This document shows positions 53,089 through 62,987 of a stretch of DNA of 64,000 nt, piece by piece. Positions within the stretch are counted from its first letter, which is position 1; every line of letters starts with the position of its first letter. The notes under the pieces were generated by a model, which did no database searches, was not told where the DNA came from, and was given only the letters and a program-made list of their open reading frames with translations. The position numbers and the translations under genes were made by a program. This DNA comes from Pseudalkalibacillus berkeleyi (GTDB taxonomy: Bacteria; Bacillota; Bacilli; Bacillales; Fictibacillaceae), in the NCBI RefSeq assembly GCF_021608225.1, contig NZ_JAKIJS010000001.1, positions 744,001 through 808,000 of the forward strand, given 5' to 3'.

Positions 53089-54630
53089 TTATAGGTTGTT
53101 GAAATCATCATTCTCATTTCGATTTGTTTTGTTTACGCTCATTTGCTCTAGCTTTGAGTCAAGGGTTTGGAGGTGTTTATTTGCAAACTCTTTACCACCA
53201 AGACCAAATGCAAGACCGAATGCAAGTGCTAGGCCTCCTAGGATTAGAATGAATGCAGAGTTAACGATTGAATCTGCCACGCCTAATTGATCGAGTGCCA
53301 TAAAGAATGAAATGACTACGATTGAATACTTTGCAATACTTGCGAGTATGCGGTAGCTAGGCCCTTCGAGAACGTTCAATAGTAATTTCTTAACGAGATT
53401 ACCAACATACAATCCTACAGCAAGGATAACGATCGCTGCAAATAGGCTTGGTAAATAGGCAATGACGCCTGTTGCGAGTGTTACTAGGAAATCCAAGTTA
53501 ATTAATTCTAGAGCTTCTACAACGAAAAGCAATACTACGAATATTTGAGCAATGTAACCAGCAATCTCTGAAAGCTTCAATTTAGATTCTGAAGGGTTCC
53601 ATTTTCCGATACCCATATTGTTAAGGATGGAATTAAATCCTAATCTTTCAAGTAAAGAGGATACCATTGATTTCACCCATTTACCTACAAATAATCCAGC
53701 TAGAATCAATATGATTGACACGGCGATATTCGGTAACATGGTTAGTACATCATTTAACATGGCGATCGCTGGTTCAGAGATTCCCTTGATATCAAGTTGT
53801 TCCAATGCTGATATGATTGTAGGAATCATAATTAGAATGAACACGATTGTTCCGATTACAGAAGAAAGACTCGTGCCTTCAAAGAATTTAGTAAGTCCAA
53901 GTCTCTCTGCAAAACGCTCTGTTCCAATACTCTTTAAGAAGTTAGAAAGAATATCCCTAACAATTTTGGCTACAAGCCAACCGATGAATACGATTAATAC
54001 TGCAGCAAATAATTTCGGGATGAAACCGAGCAAGCTACCAATCATATTTGCAAATGGTTCGGATGTGCCAGTAATATCTAATGCTGAAAGAACGCCAGGT
54101 AAGAAGATGAGTAGTACGAGATAAAATACAATCTTGGACGCATTATGAACAGCCTTAGTAGCCTCTTCATCTGTACTAGTAATCTTCCACTTCTTTAATA
54201 ATGACCCAATTTTAGTACCCTTACTGAATTTTCTTACGGTCCAACTTAGTAAGGATGCAACAGCCCAGCCTAATAATAGGATGAGAGCGGCTTTAAGAAC
54301 ATTAGGTACAGTTGCGGTGATTGCAGATAGCATACTAACAAGAGGTGTGGCGATAAAGCTTAAACTTAAAATGTTGAAGAACATAATGAACACAAATACT
54401 AAAATTAAGTAATAAACAATTTTACTTACAATTTTTTCAGAAGAGTATTTGTTTTGTGATCCTCCAAATAACTTATCGTCGAGGCTTGTTTTATGAAGTG
54501 CTTTACGTACAACACTTGCGACCCCTTTAGCGACGAGCCAACCTACAAACAGTACGATGAGTGCAAGTAGTAAATCTGGGAGCTTTCCTAAATAAGAGTA
54601 CCATTCTTCCATGATTGAATTGTAATCCAT
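53089..54630 (-). CDS. Mechanosensitive-channel-like membrane protein with five conserved TM-helix repeats
   Basis: 513 residues made of five repeats about 95 residues apart. Each begins near 17, 108, 204, 299 and 393 with LPxLxxAxxIxxxGWxVAxxVxxxxxxxL (Pfam TM_helix type), followed by a second hydrophobic segment in most units. Such proteins relate to MscS-like CmpX proteins of other bacteria. The last unit runs into an AFGLAFGLGGKEF segment resembling MscS TM3, but no MscS beta domain follows (only ~30 polar residues). GGAGATGAGGAG before the ATG. Likely an envelope tension or osmotic protein; function unproven. Confidence 0.82.
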   Translation of the reverse strand: MDYNSIMEEWYSYLGKLPDLLLALIVLFVGWLVAKGVASVVRKALHKTSLDDKLFGGSQNKYSSEKIVSKIVYYLILVFVFIMFFNILSLSFIATPLVSMLSAITATVPNVLKAALILLLGWAVASLLSWTVRKFSKGTKIGSLLKKWKITSTDEEATKAVHNASKIVFYLVLLIFLPGVLSALDITGTSEPFANMIGSLLGFIPKLFAAVLIVFIGWLVAKIVRDILSNFLKSIGTERFAERLGLTKFFEGTSLSSVIGTIVFILIMIPTIISALEQLDIKGISEPAIAMLNDVLTMLPNIAVSIILILAGLFVGKWVKSMVSSLLERLGFNSILNNMGIGKWNPSESKLKLSEIAGYIAQIFVVLLFVVEALELINLDFLVTLATGVIAYLPSLFAAIVILAVGLYVGNLVKKLLLNVLEGPSYRILASIAKYSIVVISFFMALDQLGVADSIVNSAFILILGGLALAFGLAFGLGGKEFANKHLQTLDSKLEQMSVNKTNRNENDDFNNL

Positions 54631-54940
54631 CTCCTCATCTCCTTCATAAAGTAATGGGGTGATCTTTAATCCCTTCCCCTCTATCTTTTTACATTAAACA
54701 TCGTTGAAATTAAGTGCTGTAGGAATTAATGCCCAGATTACATTTTTACATTTGAGGGATGGAGTCCATTCATTAAATAACTATAGGGTAATCCTAAGAC
54801 GAAACTTCCAAATACCGTTTAATTATATCCGTAAATTTAGAAAATATGTTATATTTCAGATACACAGAAACAAATGTTTACAGAATAGTAGCTAATTATT
54901 CTTATTTGAAAATATGAAACTTAGATTCGGGTGTATGTAT

Positions 54941-56017
54941 ATGAAATTTAAATATGTTGTGATGATGACTTTGTTGCCTCTCCTCATTATTTCAGTATAT
55001 CCGTTCCTTTCATGGCATTTTAAAGCGCCGGTTGAGCGGTCGATTCAAGTTATTGATAAAACAGTACCAAAGGAGGATTATAGAGAGCATTTAGGGCTCT
55101 TTTGGGTTCTAGACCATGAAAGGGTTGTTGATGGGACTGAAGAGTACTACCAGAAGGAAAATGATTACTATGGATATGACCCTGTTGAAGGGAAGGGAGA
55201 TACAGGTTTAACTATTGCGAAGGACGTTGACTTGATATATATCGCAGACACATATGGTATATACACAAACGACCTTCAAGATCAACCAACAGGAGAGCGA
55301 TCTCAATTAATATACGGAGGTTTAAATATATTTGATTGGAACAAAATCATTGAAGCCAAAGGTGATGATGTTACGCTTGTTCTGGAATTCAACTCTATTG
55401 CTTCCCCAACTGATAAATTAACAAGAAGCATCGTTGAAGATGAAATGGGTTTTAAATGGTCAGGTTGGGTAGGGCGTTATTTTAGCGATTTATCTAGTAG
55501 AGAAATACCGCCTTGGTTAATCCAAAACTATGAAAAGCAAAATGATAAGAAGTGGACATTTGATGGTGAAGGGCTTGCATTTGTACATGAGAGTGACGAA
55601 GTAGTCATTATTGAAGGAGAAAACCTCAACGACCGTGTTATGGTTAACTGGACAAAAGCAGGAATCGAACATTATACAAATGTGAAGAAAAGTGAATATC
55701 GTTATTGGTTTGATATTGTGAAACCTGATCAACAAATGAACGTCGAAGCGAATTATCATATAGATCTTAATAAGGAAGGGCAAGAGAAACTGGATGCGCA
55801 TGACATTCCGTCGACCTTTCCTGCAGTTTTACATAATAGTGTTGAAAAAAAATATTATTTTGCTGGAGATTTCGCAGATATTTCAGCAGATTATTATTCA
55901 AGATGGGATTTACCTACAGAAATATACTCGGTTTATTCCTACTTTAAGCCTGACGAAGCATTTTTTTGGAATAATTATATTCCGGTAATGAAACAAATTA
56001 TTGAAGAATCTAAATAA
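54941..56017 (+). CDS. Membrane-anchored protein of unknown function
   Basis: ~358 residues. A basic N-terminus and one hydrophobic helix (~4-24; YVVMMTLLPLLIISVYPF) give a signal anchor, the rest probably outside the membrane. Recurrent motifs are VDLIYIADTYGIYT, YGGLNIFDWNKI, LVLEFNSIASPT, WSGWVGRYFSDL and STFPAVLHN. The ADTYG and EFNSIASPT strands look like a beltless class I glutamine-amidotransferase/flavodoxin-like fold, but I cannot name a family. An in-frame ATG at 54914 is an alternative start. Followed after 41 nt by the phosphatase-repeat gene, so the two probably form an operon. Confidence 0.7.
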   Translation: MKFKYVVMMTLLPLLIISVYPFLSWHFKAPVERSIQVIDKTVPKEDYREHLGLFWVLDHERVVDGTEEYYQKENDYYGYDPVEGKGDTGLTIAKDVDLIYIADTYGIYTNDLQDQPTGERSQLIYGGLNIFDWNKIIEAKGDDVTLVLEFNSIASPTDKLTRSIVEDEMGFKWSGWVGRYFSDLSSREIPPWLIQNYEKQNDKKWTFDGEGLAFVHESDEVVIIEGENLNDRVMVNWTKAGIEHYTNVKKSEYRYWFDIVKPDQQMNVEANYHIDLNKEGQEKLDAHDIPSTFPAVLHNSVEKKYYFAGDFADISADYYSRWDLPTEIYSVYSYFKPDEAFFWNNYIPVMKQIIEESK

Positions 56018-56058
56018 TGCTTTCAAAAGTGTTGTACATCTAGATAGGAGAGGTATTC

Positions 56059-57846
56059 TTGAGGCGTTTTAAACATTTTTCTCTATGGTTTATATTTTTA
56101 TCAACCTTTGGATTTGCTGGTGGGGGTTATTTTCTATTATTTTTAATTGTTCCGTTTGAGGAATGGCTTGTGGGTCTAGGCTCCGATCAGGATCAAATAG
56201 ACGCGATTCTAAAGTATTTTGTATATGGCTGGGTAATATTTGGATTCATCGTGTCATTTCTTTATTACAGATTCATTTTACATAAGAAAAAAATGAAGCT
56301 TGCTTATCTCTTTGTTGCATTCACAATCATTAATGCCAGTTTTGTTTTCTATCTATTTATGAATACAAATTCCGCAATTGTAGCGATGAGTAGGGGAGAA
56401 GTAGAACAAACGACAGAGCAATTGACATTCGGTCCCTATCCAGATGAACAAGCATTAATTGATTTAAAGAAGCAAGGTTATGATGGTGTCATTACACTGT
56501 TAAGTCCTACGATTATTTTTGAGAAAGAGTTATTAGAGGATGAAATAGAATACGGTGAGGAAGTCGGTTTGAACATTCATTCCTTCCCTATGTTGCCATG
56601 GGTTGGAGACAATACAAAATCGATTGACGGCATTGTTGAACTCCTTAAAGAGAATCCGAATAAACGGTATTACGTTCACTGCTATTTAGGTAAACACCGA
56701 GTTGATTTAATTAAGCAAACGATTTTAAAGAAACTTGGTGAAACGAATGCAAGTGATGAGGACAAGGAAAGGATTTTTCTGCAGTCAAAATTTGAACGAG
56801 GTAATGTATACACATTCAAGAATGAATCCATTATTTTAGGACCTTTCCCAACAGATGAGGAGTGGTTCAAACTTCTAAGATTGAATGTCGAAGAGTTAAT
56901 TACGTTTCTTGATGAGGATTCAAAATTCTATAAACAAGAGAAAAAAATAGCTGAAGAACAAGGTATGAAAGTTACAAGGTTTGATCTAGATGCAGACTTA
57001 CCTGACCCAGATCAACTAAAAGAAATAAGAGATTATATAAAAAATAATAAACGTAAAGTATATGTACATGATTTCTCAAAAGGTAAGAAGATAGATCATG
57101 TTGAACTAATGTTAAGAAAAGAGTTAGCACCTATTCAAAAACGCAAGCTGCCACAAAACTTCAATAAAGGCAATATTAAAATCTTAGATAACTGGCTGGT
57201 AATTGGACCAGAACCAACAAATACTGAAATTGACATGCTGAAGGATGCCGACATACAAACAATGATTTATACCGGTGAAGTATCTAAGAAAACGAATGAA
57301 GTAATGGATCAAGTGCTAAGTCAAGATATACGGATGGAGATCATTCCCCATAAAGAATCTTATACAACACAAGATCTTTATCAGCTGGCCGAACGGATTG
57401 ATAAAGGGACATCACAAACCTATTTATTTGGGCTGATAGAATCTGAACAACAAATATTATTCTCTATGCTACAGGGAATGTCAAAGGGTGTTAATAATCG
57501 AAGTTTGCAAGATAGAAATGTTGCACGAGGGTCATTTACTGTAAAATCACGTAAACTGATGATTGGACCAGAGCTAAATGAGGATGAATGGGAAGAGCAT
57601 ATTCTCAAAAATGGATTTAGCCAGATTGTATTATTGCAAGCATCTAGTGTTCAAACAGATGATTTGTTAGAAACACAACATGAATTAGCGAAAAAGTCTC
57701 ACATTCCTTTTGTAAACGTACAAATGGATGAAGACTATTTAGAAGATTTATTGAATGTTATTTCACCAACTGAAAAGACAACTTATTTGATTGTACCTGA
57801 TCAATTAAAGGAATTGGTAATGAAAGATCTGAAGAGTCTTAGATAA
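56059..57846 (+). CDS. Membrane protein with four tandem dual-specificity-phosphatase-like domains
   Basis: 595 residues. Three membrane helices (~8-32, 51-72, 80-102), then four repeats that begin with [FLVM][LI]?GPxPxxEE at ~124, 260, 382 and 502. The first contains VHCYLGKHRVD, i.e. catalytic H207-C208-x5-R214 of protein tyrosine/dual-specificity phosphatases. The second has VHDFSKGKK at the same place, with Cys replaced by Asp; the third and fourth also lack HCx5R. So one active and three degenerate domains, probably cytosolic. TTG start after GGAGAGG. Substrate unknown; partner of the preceding gene. Confidence 0.75.
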   Translation: MRRFKHFSLWFIFLSTFGFAGGGYFLLFLIVPFEEWLVGLGSDQDQIDAILKYFVYGWVIFGFIVSFLYYRFILHKKKMKLAYLFVAFTIINASFVFYLFMNTNSAIVAMSRGEVEQTTEQLTFGPYPDEQALIDLKKQGYDGVITLLSPTIIFEKELLEDEIEYGEEVGLNIHSFPMLPWVGDNTKSIDGIVELLKENPNKRYYVHCYLGKHRVDLIKQTILKKLGETNASDEDKERIFLQSKFERGNVYTFKNESIILGPFPTDEEWFKLLRLNVEELITFLDEDSKFYKQEKKIAEEQGMKVTRFDLDADLPDPDQLKEIRDYIKNNKRKVYVHDFSKGKKIDHVELMLRKELAPIQKRKLPQNFNKGNIKILDNWLVIGPEPTNTEIDMLKDADIQTMIYTGEVSKKTNEVMDQVLSQDIRMEIIPHKESYTTQDLYQLAERIDKGTSQTYLFGLIESEQQILFSMLQGMSKGVNNRSLQDRNVARGSFTVKSRKLMIGPELNEDEWEEHILKNGFSQIVLLQASSVQTDDLLETQHELAKKSHIPFVNVQMDEDYLEDLLNVISPTEKTTYLIVPDQLKELVMKDLKSLR

Positions 57847-57923
57847 AAGATTAGTCGCCAAGGCTCTACGGATGACTGCAAGAGGGAACGAGGAAACTCA
57901 CTGGAGGCTTGAAGTTATGAAAA

Positions 57924-57962
57924 TAGGACCAAGTAGAAAATTCTACTCGGTCCTGTTTTTTT
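57924..57962. terminator. Bidirectional terminator before rnjA
   Basis: Stem AGGACC-AGTAGAA / TTCTACT-GGTCCT with AAT loop and T8 on the plus side. The 60 nt before it (57860-57920) hold no gene or clear signal. Confidence 0.85.
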
Positions 57963-58000
57963 AGGGACGTTTCAGACAGTCCCTTCTTTCATTTAGAGAA

Positions 58001-59668
58001 TTATATTTCCATGATAATCGGTAAAATCATTGGTCGACGTTTAGTCTTTTCGTATAGGAATGGTGCAAGGACGTCAGTGATTTCATTTTTGATTTCAGAC
58101 CACTGTGTAGTTCTTCGCTCCATCATCCCATTCAAGTGCTTAGATAGGATTCCTTGTGCATCATTAATCAAGTCTTCAGATTCTCTCATGTATACGAAAC
58201 CACGTGAGATAATGTCTGGTCCAGATGCAATTCTGAATTCTTTCATATTAATGCTGACAACTACAACAACTAATCCTTCTTCGGACAGGATTTTTCTATC
58301 CCGTAATACGATGTTTCCGATATCTCCAATACCGTTCCCGTCTACATACACAGAACCTGATGGAATTTTCCCGGCAATAGAAGCCTCATTTTCACTTAAT
58401 GCAAGCACTTCACCGTTATCCATGATGAAAGTATTTTTTTCTTCAACCTGACAATCAATAGCAAGTTTCGTATGCATTTTCATCATACGGTATTCACCGT
58501 GAATAGGCATAAAGTATTTTGGTTTCATTAAGCGTAGCATAAGCTTTTGCTCTTGTTGGCCACCATGACCAGAAGTATGAATATCGTTTAATGAACCAGA
58601 TATAACATTTGCTCCAGCACGGAACAATTGGTTAATGATCCGACTTACACTTAATGTATTGCCCGGAATTGGTGAGGAAGAGAACACGACTGTATCACCA
58701 GGGATAATTTGGATCTGGCGATGTGTTCCATTCGCAATACGAGAAAGAGCTGCCATTGGTTCACCTTGGCTTCCTGTACAAAGGATGGTTACTTCGTTAT
58801 CAGGTAGTCTGTTGATTTGGTTTGCATCAATGAATGTATCTTTTGGCGCTTTGATATAGCCTAACTCTTGTCCAATTGTAATCGAAGAGTCCATGCTACG
58901 TCCAAATACTGCAACCTTTCTTCCGTGTTCTACAGAAGCTTCAACTACCTGTTGAAGTCTATGAATGTTAGATGCAAAAGTTGCAAAAATAATTCTTCCA
59001 TCTTCTTTACGGAATATATCTTGGATGCTTTCTCCTACACGACGTTCTGACATCGTAAAGTCAGGTACTTCACTATTCGTACTGTCTGATAGTAAGCAGA
59101 GAACGCCTTCTTGTCCAATCTGAGCCATTTTGTTCAAGTTAGCTGGTTCACCAACTGGTGTGAAATCAAATTTGAAGTCCCCAGTATGCACAATGTTTCC
59201 AGGAGGTGTTTTAACGACAACTCCATAAGAATCAGGGATTGAATGTGTGGTTCTGAAGAAGGTAACAGATGTCTTTCTAAACTTAATGACATCTTCTTCT
59301 TGAATTTCATAAAGTTTTGCTCTACGTAAAAGTCCGTGTTCTTCTAATTTGTTTTTGATTAAACCAATTGCAAGTTTCCCAGCATAAATTGGAATGTTGA
59401 TTTGGCGAAGAAGATAAGGGATGCCACCAATGTGATCTTCGTGACCATGTGTAATAAATAACCCTTTAATCTTATCGACATTTTTAACAAGATACGTATA
59501 ATCAGGAATGACATAGTCGATTCCAAGTAGCTCGTCTTCAGGGAATTTGATCCCAGCATCTACAAGGATAATTTCATCCTGAAATTGAATGCCATACGTA
59601 TTTTTTCCGATCTCGTCAAGTCCACCTAATGCGAATACTGCTGTTTGATGATTTTTTACAAATTTCAT
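58001..59668 (-). CDS. rnjA: Ribonuclease J1
   Basis: 555 residues, identical in length to B. subtilis RNase J1. MBL-fold active site HGHEDHIGG (from 74), HTGDFKFD, a beta-CASP domain ([19 protein letters not shown]), and HGEYRM; C-terminal domain to ~555. Acts as 5'-3' exonuclease and endonuclease in mRNA decay and rRNA maturation. It starts 3 nt after rpoY, its usual partner. Confidence 0.97.
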   Translation of the reverse strand: MKFVKNHQTAVFALGGLDEIGKNTYGIQFQDEIILVDAGIKFPEDELLGIDYVIPDYTYLVKNVDKIKGLFITHGHEDHIGGIPYLLRQINIPIYAGKLAIGLIKNKLEEHGLLRRAKLYEIQEEDVIKFRKTSVTFFRTTHSIPDSYGVVVKTPPGNIVHTGDFKFDFTPVGEPANLNKMAQIGQEGVLCLLSDSTNSEVPDFTMSERRVGESIQDIFRKEDGRIIFATFASNIHRLQQVVEASVEHGRKVAVFGRSMDSSITIGQELGYIKAPKDTFIDANQINRLPDNEVTILCTGSQGEPMAALSRIANGTHRQIQIIPGDTVVFSSSPIPGNTLSVSRIINQLFRAGANVISGSLNDIHTSGHGGQQEQKLMLRLMKPKYFMPIHGEYRMMKMHTKLAIDCQVEEKNTFIMDNGEVLALSENEASIAGKIPSGSVYVDGNGIGDIGNIVLRDRKILSEEGLVVVVVSINMKEFRIASGPDIISRGFVYMRESEDLINDAQGILSKHLNGMMERRTTQWSEIKNEITDVLAPFLYEKTKRRPMILPIIMEI

Positions 59669-59671
59669 TTG

Positions 59672-59881
59672 TTATCGTGTCTCCAATTCAAAATCTTCTG
59701 ATTGTTGTTCATATTCTAGATGGGAACCGGTCACGGATTGAACGAATTCAATGTTATAGTTCCGATCTGCTAATTTAGCTCGTACTGCTTGTACGGAGTC
59801 TGCTTCCATATAGAGGCTTTTCGTTGCTTCACGTACGGGTACCTCCTGAAGGTTCTCCTGATAAAATACTTTAAAAATCAT
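59672..59881 (-). CDS. rpoY: RNA polymerase epsilon subunit (RpoY/YkzG)
   Basis: 69 residues: [46 protein letters not shown]. Small accessory subunit of Firmicutes RNA polymerase (formerly DUF1447), nearly always just before rnjA, as here. GGAGAG before the ATG. Confidence 0.95.
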   Translation of the reverse strand: MIFKVFYQENLQEVPVREATKSLYMEADSVQAVRAKLADRNYNIEFVQSVTGSHLEYEQQSEDFELETR

Positions 59882-60156
59882 GCTTAACTCTCCTTACCGT
59901 TTTCAATTAGATTCATCTGCGTTTTATTATAAATGAATTTAAAACGTTTTTCATGTTTTTTTGCTACTGATTATAGAATTTTAGTGGAGATGCCTATGTA
60001 AAAAGGTATCCTGAATACATAAGATACCAAATTAATGCCTTCAAAACAAATCTTCTAATTAAGTATAAATGAAATTGGATGACATTAATAGTAAGTGCGT
60101 ATGTAATGATATACTCAATATTGTGTTTAAGAGAACAATTGGAGAAGAGGCATGCT

Positions 60157-61083
60157 ATGAAATTATATGTCGCATTAATTACACTAAGCTTAATTTGGGG
60201 GACTTCATTCTATTTCATCAAGATACTTGTTGAGGACTTAGGTCCTTGGGGGATCGTGTTTGTTAGGTGTTCACTTGGGGCTCTTACCTTATTGTTGATT
60301 ATCTTTGTTAAAAGAAAACAATTCTTCGTAAAAAATATACCATGGTTATCCTTGCTGATCGTTGGCTTATTCAATGCATTGATTCCATGGGGATTGATAG
60401 GGATAAGCGAAACAAAAATTTCAAGTAGCTTAGCATCAATTGTGAATGCAACAACGCCAATCTGGACGAGTGTCATCGGTGTCATTTTCTTTTCAGTTAC
60501 TTTAAGAATGAAACAGTGGTCTGGAGTGGTAATCGGTTTTATTGGCATTTTAATTTTGATTGATTTAAACCTTACTCAATTATTTAATGAAGATTTAATT
60601 GGAATGGGGACAATGATTGCAGCTACTTTATGCTATGGGTTCAGTTCCCAGTTTACGAAAAAGCATTTACAAGGTATAAGTGTTATGATAATTTCATTAA
60701 TTACACTGGTAGTAGGAGCTATCGGAAGCTCAGTGCTGATGTTTATATCTAACAGTTCAATCGACTTAACATTAATAACGACAACTGAGAATTTGATTGC
60801 GATGGTTGGATTAGGTGTGTTTGGATCTGGACTTGCTTATTTGCTTTTTTATTATATGATCCAAGAAGGCAGTGCCGAATTTGCGACGTTTGTAACCTAT
60901 CTTGTCCCTATTACAGCTATGATTTGGGGGTGGCTGTTATTGGATGAACATATTCCTACACACGCAATATTTGGGCTAATACTAATATTGGTTGGTGTTT
61001 ATTTCTCAACGAAGAAAACGGCTATCCAAACTCATACTCCAAGCCATACGACCAACAACAAGAAGCAAAGGAGTTTCATATGA
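60157..61083 (+). CDS. EamA-family (DMT) transporter
   Basis: 308 residues with ten membrane segments in two EamA repeats (LIWGTSFYFIKILVEDLGPWGIVFVRC; LGVFGSGLAYLLFYYMIQEG). ATG 60157 follows GGAGAAGAGG; the longer frame from 60079 lacks a site. Probably exports amino acids or related metabolites. Its stop overlaps ykrA by 4 nt (ATGA), so the pair is translated together. Confidence 0.88.
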   Translation: MKLYVALITLSLIWGTSFYFIKILVEDLGPWGIVFVRCSLGALTLLLIIFVKRKQFFVKNIPWLSLLIVGLFNALIPWGLIGISETKISSSLASIVNATTPIWTSVIGVIFFSVTLRMKQWSGVVIGFIGILILIDLNLTQLFNEDLIGMGTMIAATLCYGFSSQFTKKHLQGISVMIISLITLVVGAIGSSVLMFISNSSIDLTLITTTENLIAMVGLGVFGSGLAYLLFYYMIQEGSAEFATFVTYLVPITAMIWGWLLLDEHIPTHAIFGLILILVGVYFSTKKTAIQTHTPSHTTNNKKQRSFI

Positions 61084-61859
61084 ATAACAAAATCGTTTTC
61101 TTTGATATAGATGGTACATTACTTGATCATGACAAGAAATTACCTAAAGGAACTGTTGAAGCTATTAAAGAATTAGATGAAAAAAATATACCGATGATTA
61201 TAGCAACAGGAAGGGCGCCTTTCATGTTTAGTGGACTTCGTAGTGAACTTGGGATTCAATCATTTGTGAGTTTCAATGGACAGTATGTTTCATGTGAAGG
61301 TGAATGTGTTTTTGAAAATCCGCTGGATGAGACTATTTTAAAACAACTTGTGACCCAATCTTCAGAACATGATCATCCGATGGTTTTTCTGAATACAAAG
61401 GAAGGACGAACAACCCATGTTCAACACCCTCATGTCCAGAAATCGATGGATGACCTAAAGCTTGAACATCCTAAACATGATCCTGATTTTTATCAAGGAA
61501 GATCCATATTCCAAGCTTTGCTATATTGCGATAACAATGAAAAAGAAACCTTCTATCGAAACGCTTATCAAGATTTTAATTTTATTCGGTGGCATCAATA
61601 CTCAATAGACGTATTGCCTCGTACTGGCTCTAAAGCTGTTGGAATAGAGAAAATGATTGAACATCTAGGTTATAGACAAGAAGATGTTATTGCATTCGGT
61701 GATGGATTAAATGATCTTGAAATGTTGGAATATGCTGGAACTGGCGTGGCTATGGGAAATGCCAAGAATGCGGCAAAGAAATCAGCTGATTTCATCACTA
61801 AAGCGGTTGATGAAGATGGAATAAGGTACGGTCTTAAACATATAGGATTAATTGACTAG
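61080..61859 (+). CDS. ykrA: Cof-type HAD hydrolase YkrA
   Basis: 259 residues with HAD motif I FFDIDGTLLDHD, motif II IATGR, Lys in GSKAVGIEKM and motif III/IV FGDGLNDLEML, plus a C2B cap (~85-185). Hydrolyses small phosphorylated metabolites. Same position upstream of def as in B. subtilis. Confidence 0.92.
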   Translation: MNNKIVFFDIDGTLLDHDKKLPKGTVEAIKELDEKNIPMIIATGRAPFMFSGLRSELGIQSFVSFNGQYVSCEGECVFENPLDETILKQLVTQSSEHDHPMVFLNTKEGRTTHVQHPHVQKSMDDLKLEHPKHDPDFYQGRSIFQALLYCDNNEKETFYRNAYQDFNFIRWHQYSIDVLPRTGSKAVGIEKMIEHLGYRQEDVIAFGDGLNDLEMLEYAGTGVAMGNAKNAAKKSADFITKAVDEDGIRYGLKHIGLID

Positions 61860-61948
61860 TTGTAAGATGATATAGGCTTACTCGGTAAGGTGCTCATATA
61901 TGGTTTGAAAGTAATATTATTCAATTGTATGTAGAGAGTTTTCTAATA

Positions 61949-61983
61949 AAGGATGACCCTATTTTAGGGTCATCCTCTTTTTA
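61949..61983. terminator. Bidirectional terminator between ykrA and the SR-repeat gene
   Basis: 12-bp stem AGGATGACCCTA / TAGGGTCATCCT with TTT loop; T-run on plus, A-run on the other side. Confidence 0.85.
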
Positions 61984-61985
61984 GT

Positions 61986-62225
61986 TTACCAAACCCAATG
62001 TCCACAAGAGGATCTGCCAGAAGAACGTCTGCCTGAAGATCTGCCAGAAGAACGTCTGCCAGTAGATTTACCAGAAGAACGTCTGCCTGTAGATCTTCCA
62101 GTTGAGCGTTTTCCGCTGGATTTCTTTCCTGAAGAGCAGTCTTTCTTCTTCTTTTTCTTACGCTTATGGCTGCATGTAATACAATTACATACAGTATCTT
62201 TATATTCACTTTCGTAATAGCCCAC
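61986..62225 (-). CDS. Small Ser/Arg/Lys-rich repeat protein, CotG/ExsB-like (putative spore coat)
   Basis: 79 residues: a Cys motif (CNCITCSH, ~13-20), a KRKKKKKKDC block, then a C-terminal half of 9-residue repeats G[RK]S[ST]GRRSS ending SSCGHWVW. Such Ser/Arg/Lys repeats that can be heavily phosphorylated occur in CotG and ExsB of Bacillus spores. GTG start, 8 nt after AGGAGG. A second overlapping frame (TTG at 62227) is open only because of the repeats and gives a less plausible protein. It is inserted between ykrA and def. Confidence 0.68.
   Translation of the reverse strand: MGYYESEYKDTVCNCITCSHKRKKKKKKDCSSGKKSSGKRSTGRSTGRRSSGKSTGRRSSGRSSGRRSSGRSSCGHWVW
62011..62118. repeat. Four tandem 27-bp units
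   Basis: Units begin GATCTGCCAGAAGAACGTCT at 62011 and 62038, with variants at 62065 and 62092; the last is degenerate. They encode the 9-residue repeats of the SR-rich protein on the minus strand. Confidence 0.88.
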
Positions 62226-62359
62226 AAATAAAACCTCCTTTCCTTATTACCAATCTATTCATCCTTGTCCTATAGTGCTTGTACGATTGGATGTGATAAA
62301 CGCATATTTATTGAAAAATAAGGCATATATGTATGGGCTAGCTAAAGTGAGACAACATG

Positions 62360-62408
62360 AAAAAGCTGCGGTTATTTGTTTAAAGTGTAAACAAAATACC
62401 ACAGCCTT
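62360..62408 (-). terminator. Terminator after def
   Basis: Imperfect ~20-bp stem (inner arms TGTTTA / TAAACA, outer AAGGCTG / CAGCTT) with T5 on the minus strand. Confidence 0.72.
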
Positions 62409-62435
62409 CTATTTAAGTATTAAATTTCTAAATGG

Positions 62436-62987
62436 TTACCGTCCAATCGCTATGCCATCGGGACGTTCAAATGGATCTTCCTTATTAATATGGTCATAGA
62501 ACATAACCCCATTTAAATGATCGATTTCATGTTGGAATACTATGGAAGGTAGTCCTTTCAATCTTAATTCAATGTCTTTCCCATCAAGATCAGTAGCCTT
62601 AATTTTCACTTTATGATATCGAGGTACAAATCCAGGGACATCTCTGTCAACAGATAAACACCCTTCTCCACCTTCTAAATAAGACTGTTGAACGGAATGG
62701 CTTACGATTTTTGGATTAAACAAAGCGTAGCTATACAACTTTCCGTCCTCGTCTTCAACAAGAACCGCAATCATTCTTTTTCCGACACCAATTTGGGGAG
62801 CGGCAATCCCGATTCCAGGTCGAAGGTTATACTTTGCACTCATATCTGGATCTTGACTATTTACTAAGAATTCATGCATTTTCGCTAGCGTATTTCGATC
62901 CTCTTCTGAAGGTGGCGTTGGTACAGCTTCAGCCCTCTCCCTTAAAATCGAGGCACCTTCCTTCACTACATCATTCATTGTTATCAT
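62436..62987 (-). CDS. def: Peptide deformylase
   Basis: 183 residues, Fe/Zn enzyme that removes formyl from the initiator Met of new proteins. The three motifs are complete: GIAAPQIG (60-67), EGCLS (108-112) and QHEIDHLNG (152-160). The ATG at 62987 (MITMNDVV) follows AAGGAG by 9 nt and matches B. subtilis DefB (YkrB). Faces ykyA. Confidence 0.96.
   Translation of the reverse strand: MITMNDVVKEGASILRERAEAVPTPPSEEDRNTLAKMHEFLVNSQDPDMSAKYNLRPGIGIAAPQIGVGKRMIAVLVEDEDGKLYSYALFNPKIVSHSVQQSYLEGGEGCLSVDRDVPGFVPRYHKVKIKATDLDGKDIELRLKGLPSIVFQHEIDHLNGVMFYDHINKEDPFERPDGIAIGR

Noticed and set aside
54704-54895. 63-aa frame upstream of the membrane-anchored protein
   Set aside because: No Shine-Dalgarno sequence and composition unlike the neighbours; likely part of the leader.
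61970-62227. Alternative 85-aa frame over the SR-repeat gene
   Set aside because: Open only because 27-bp repeats keep all frames free of stops; gives Leu/Ala/Asp repeats without a family, while the other frame has Cys motif and coat-like SR repeats.
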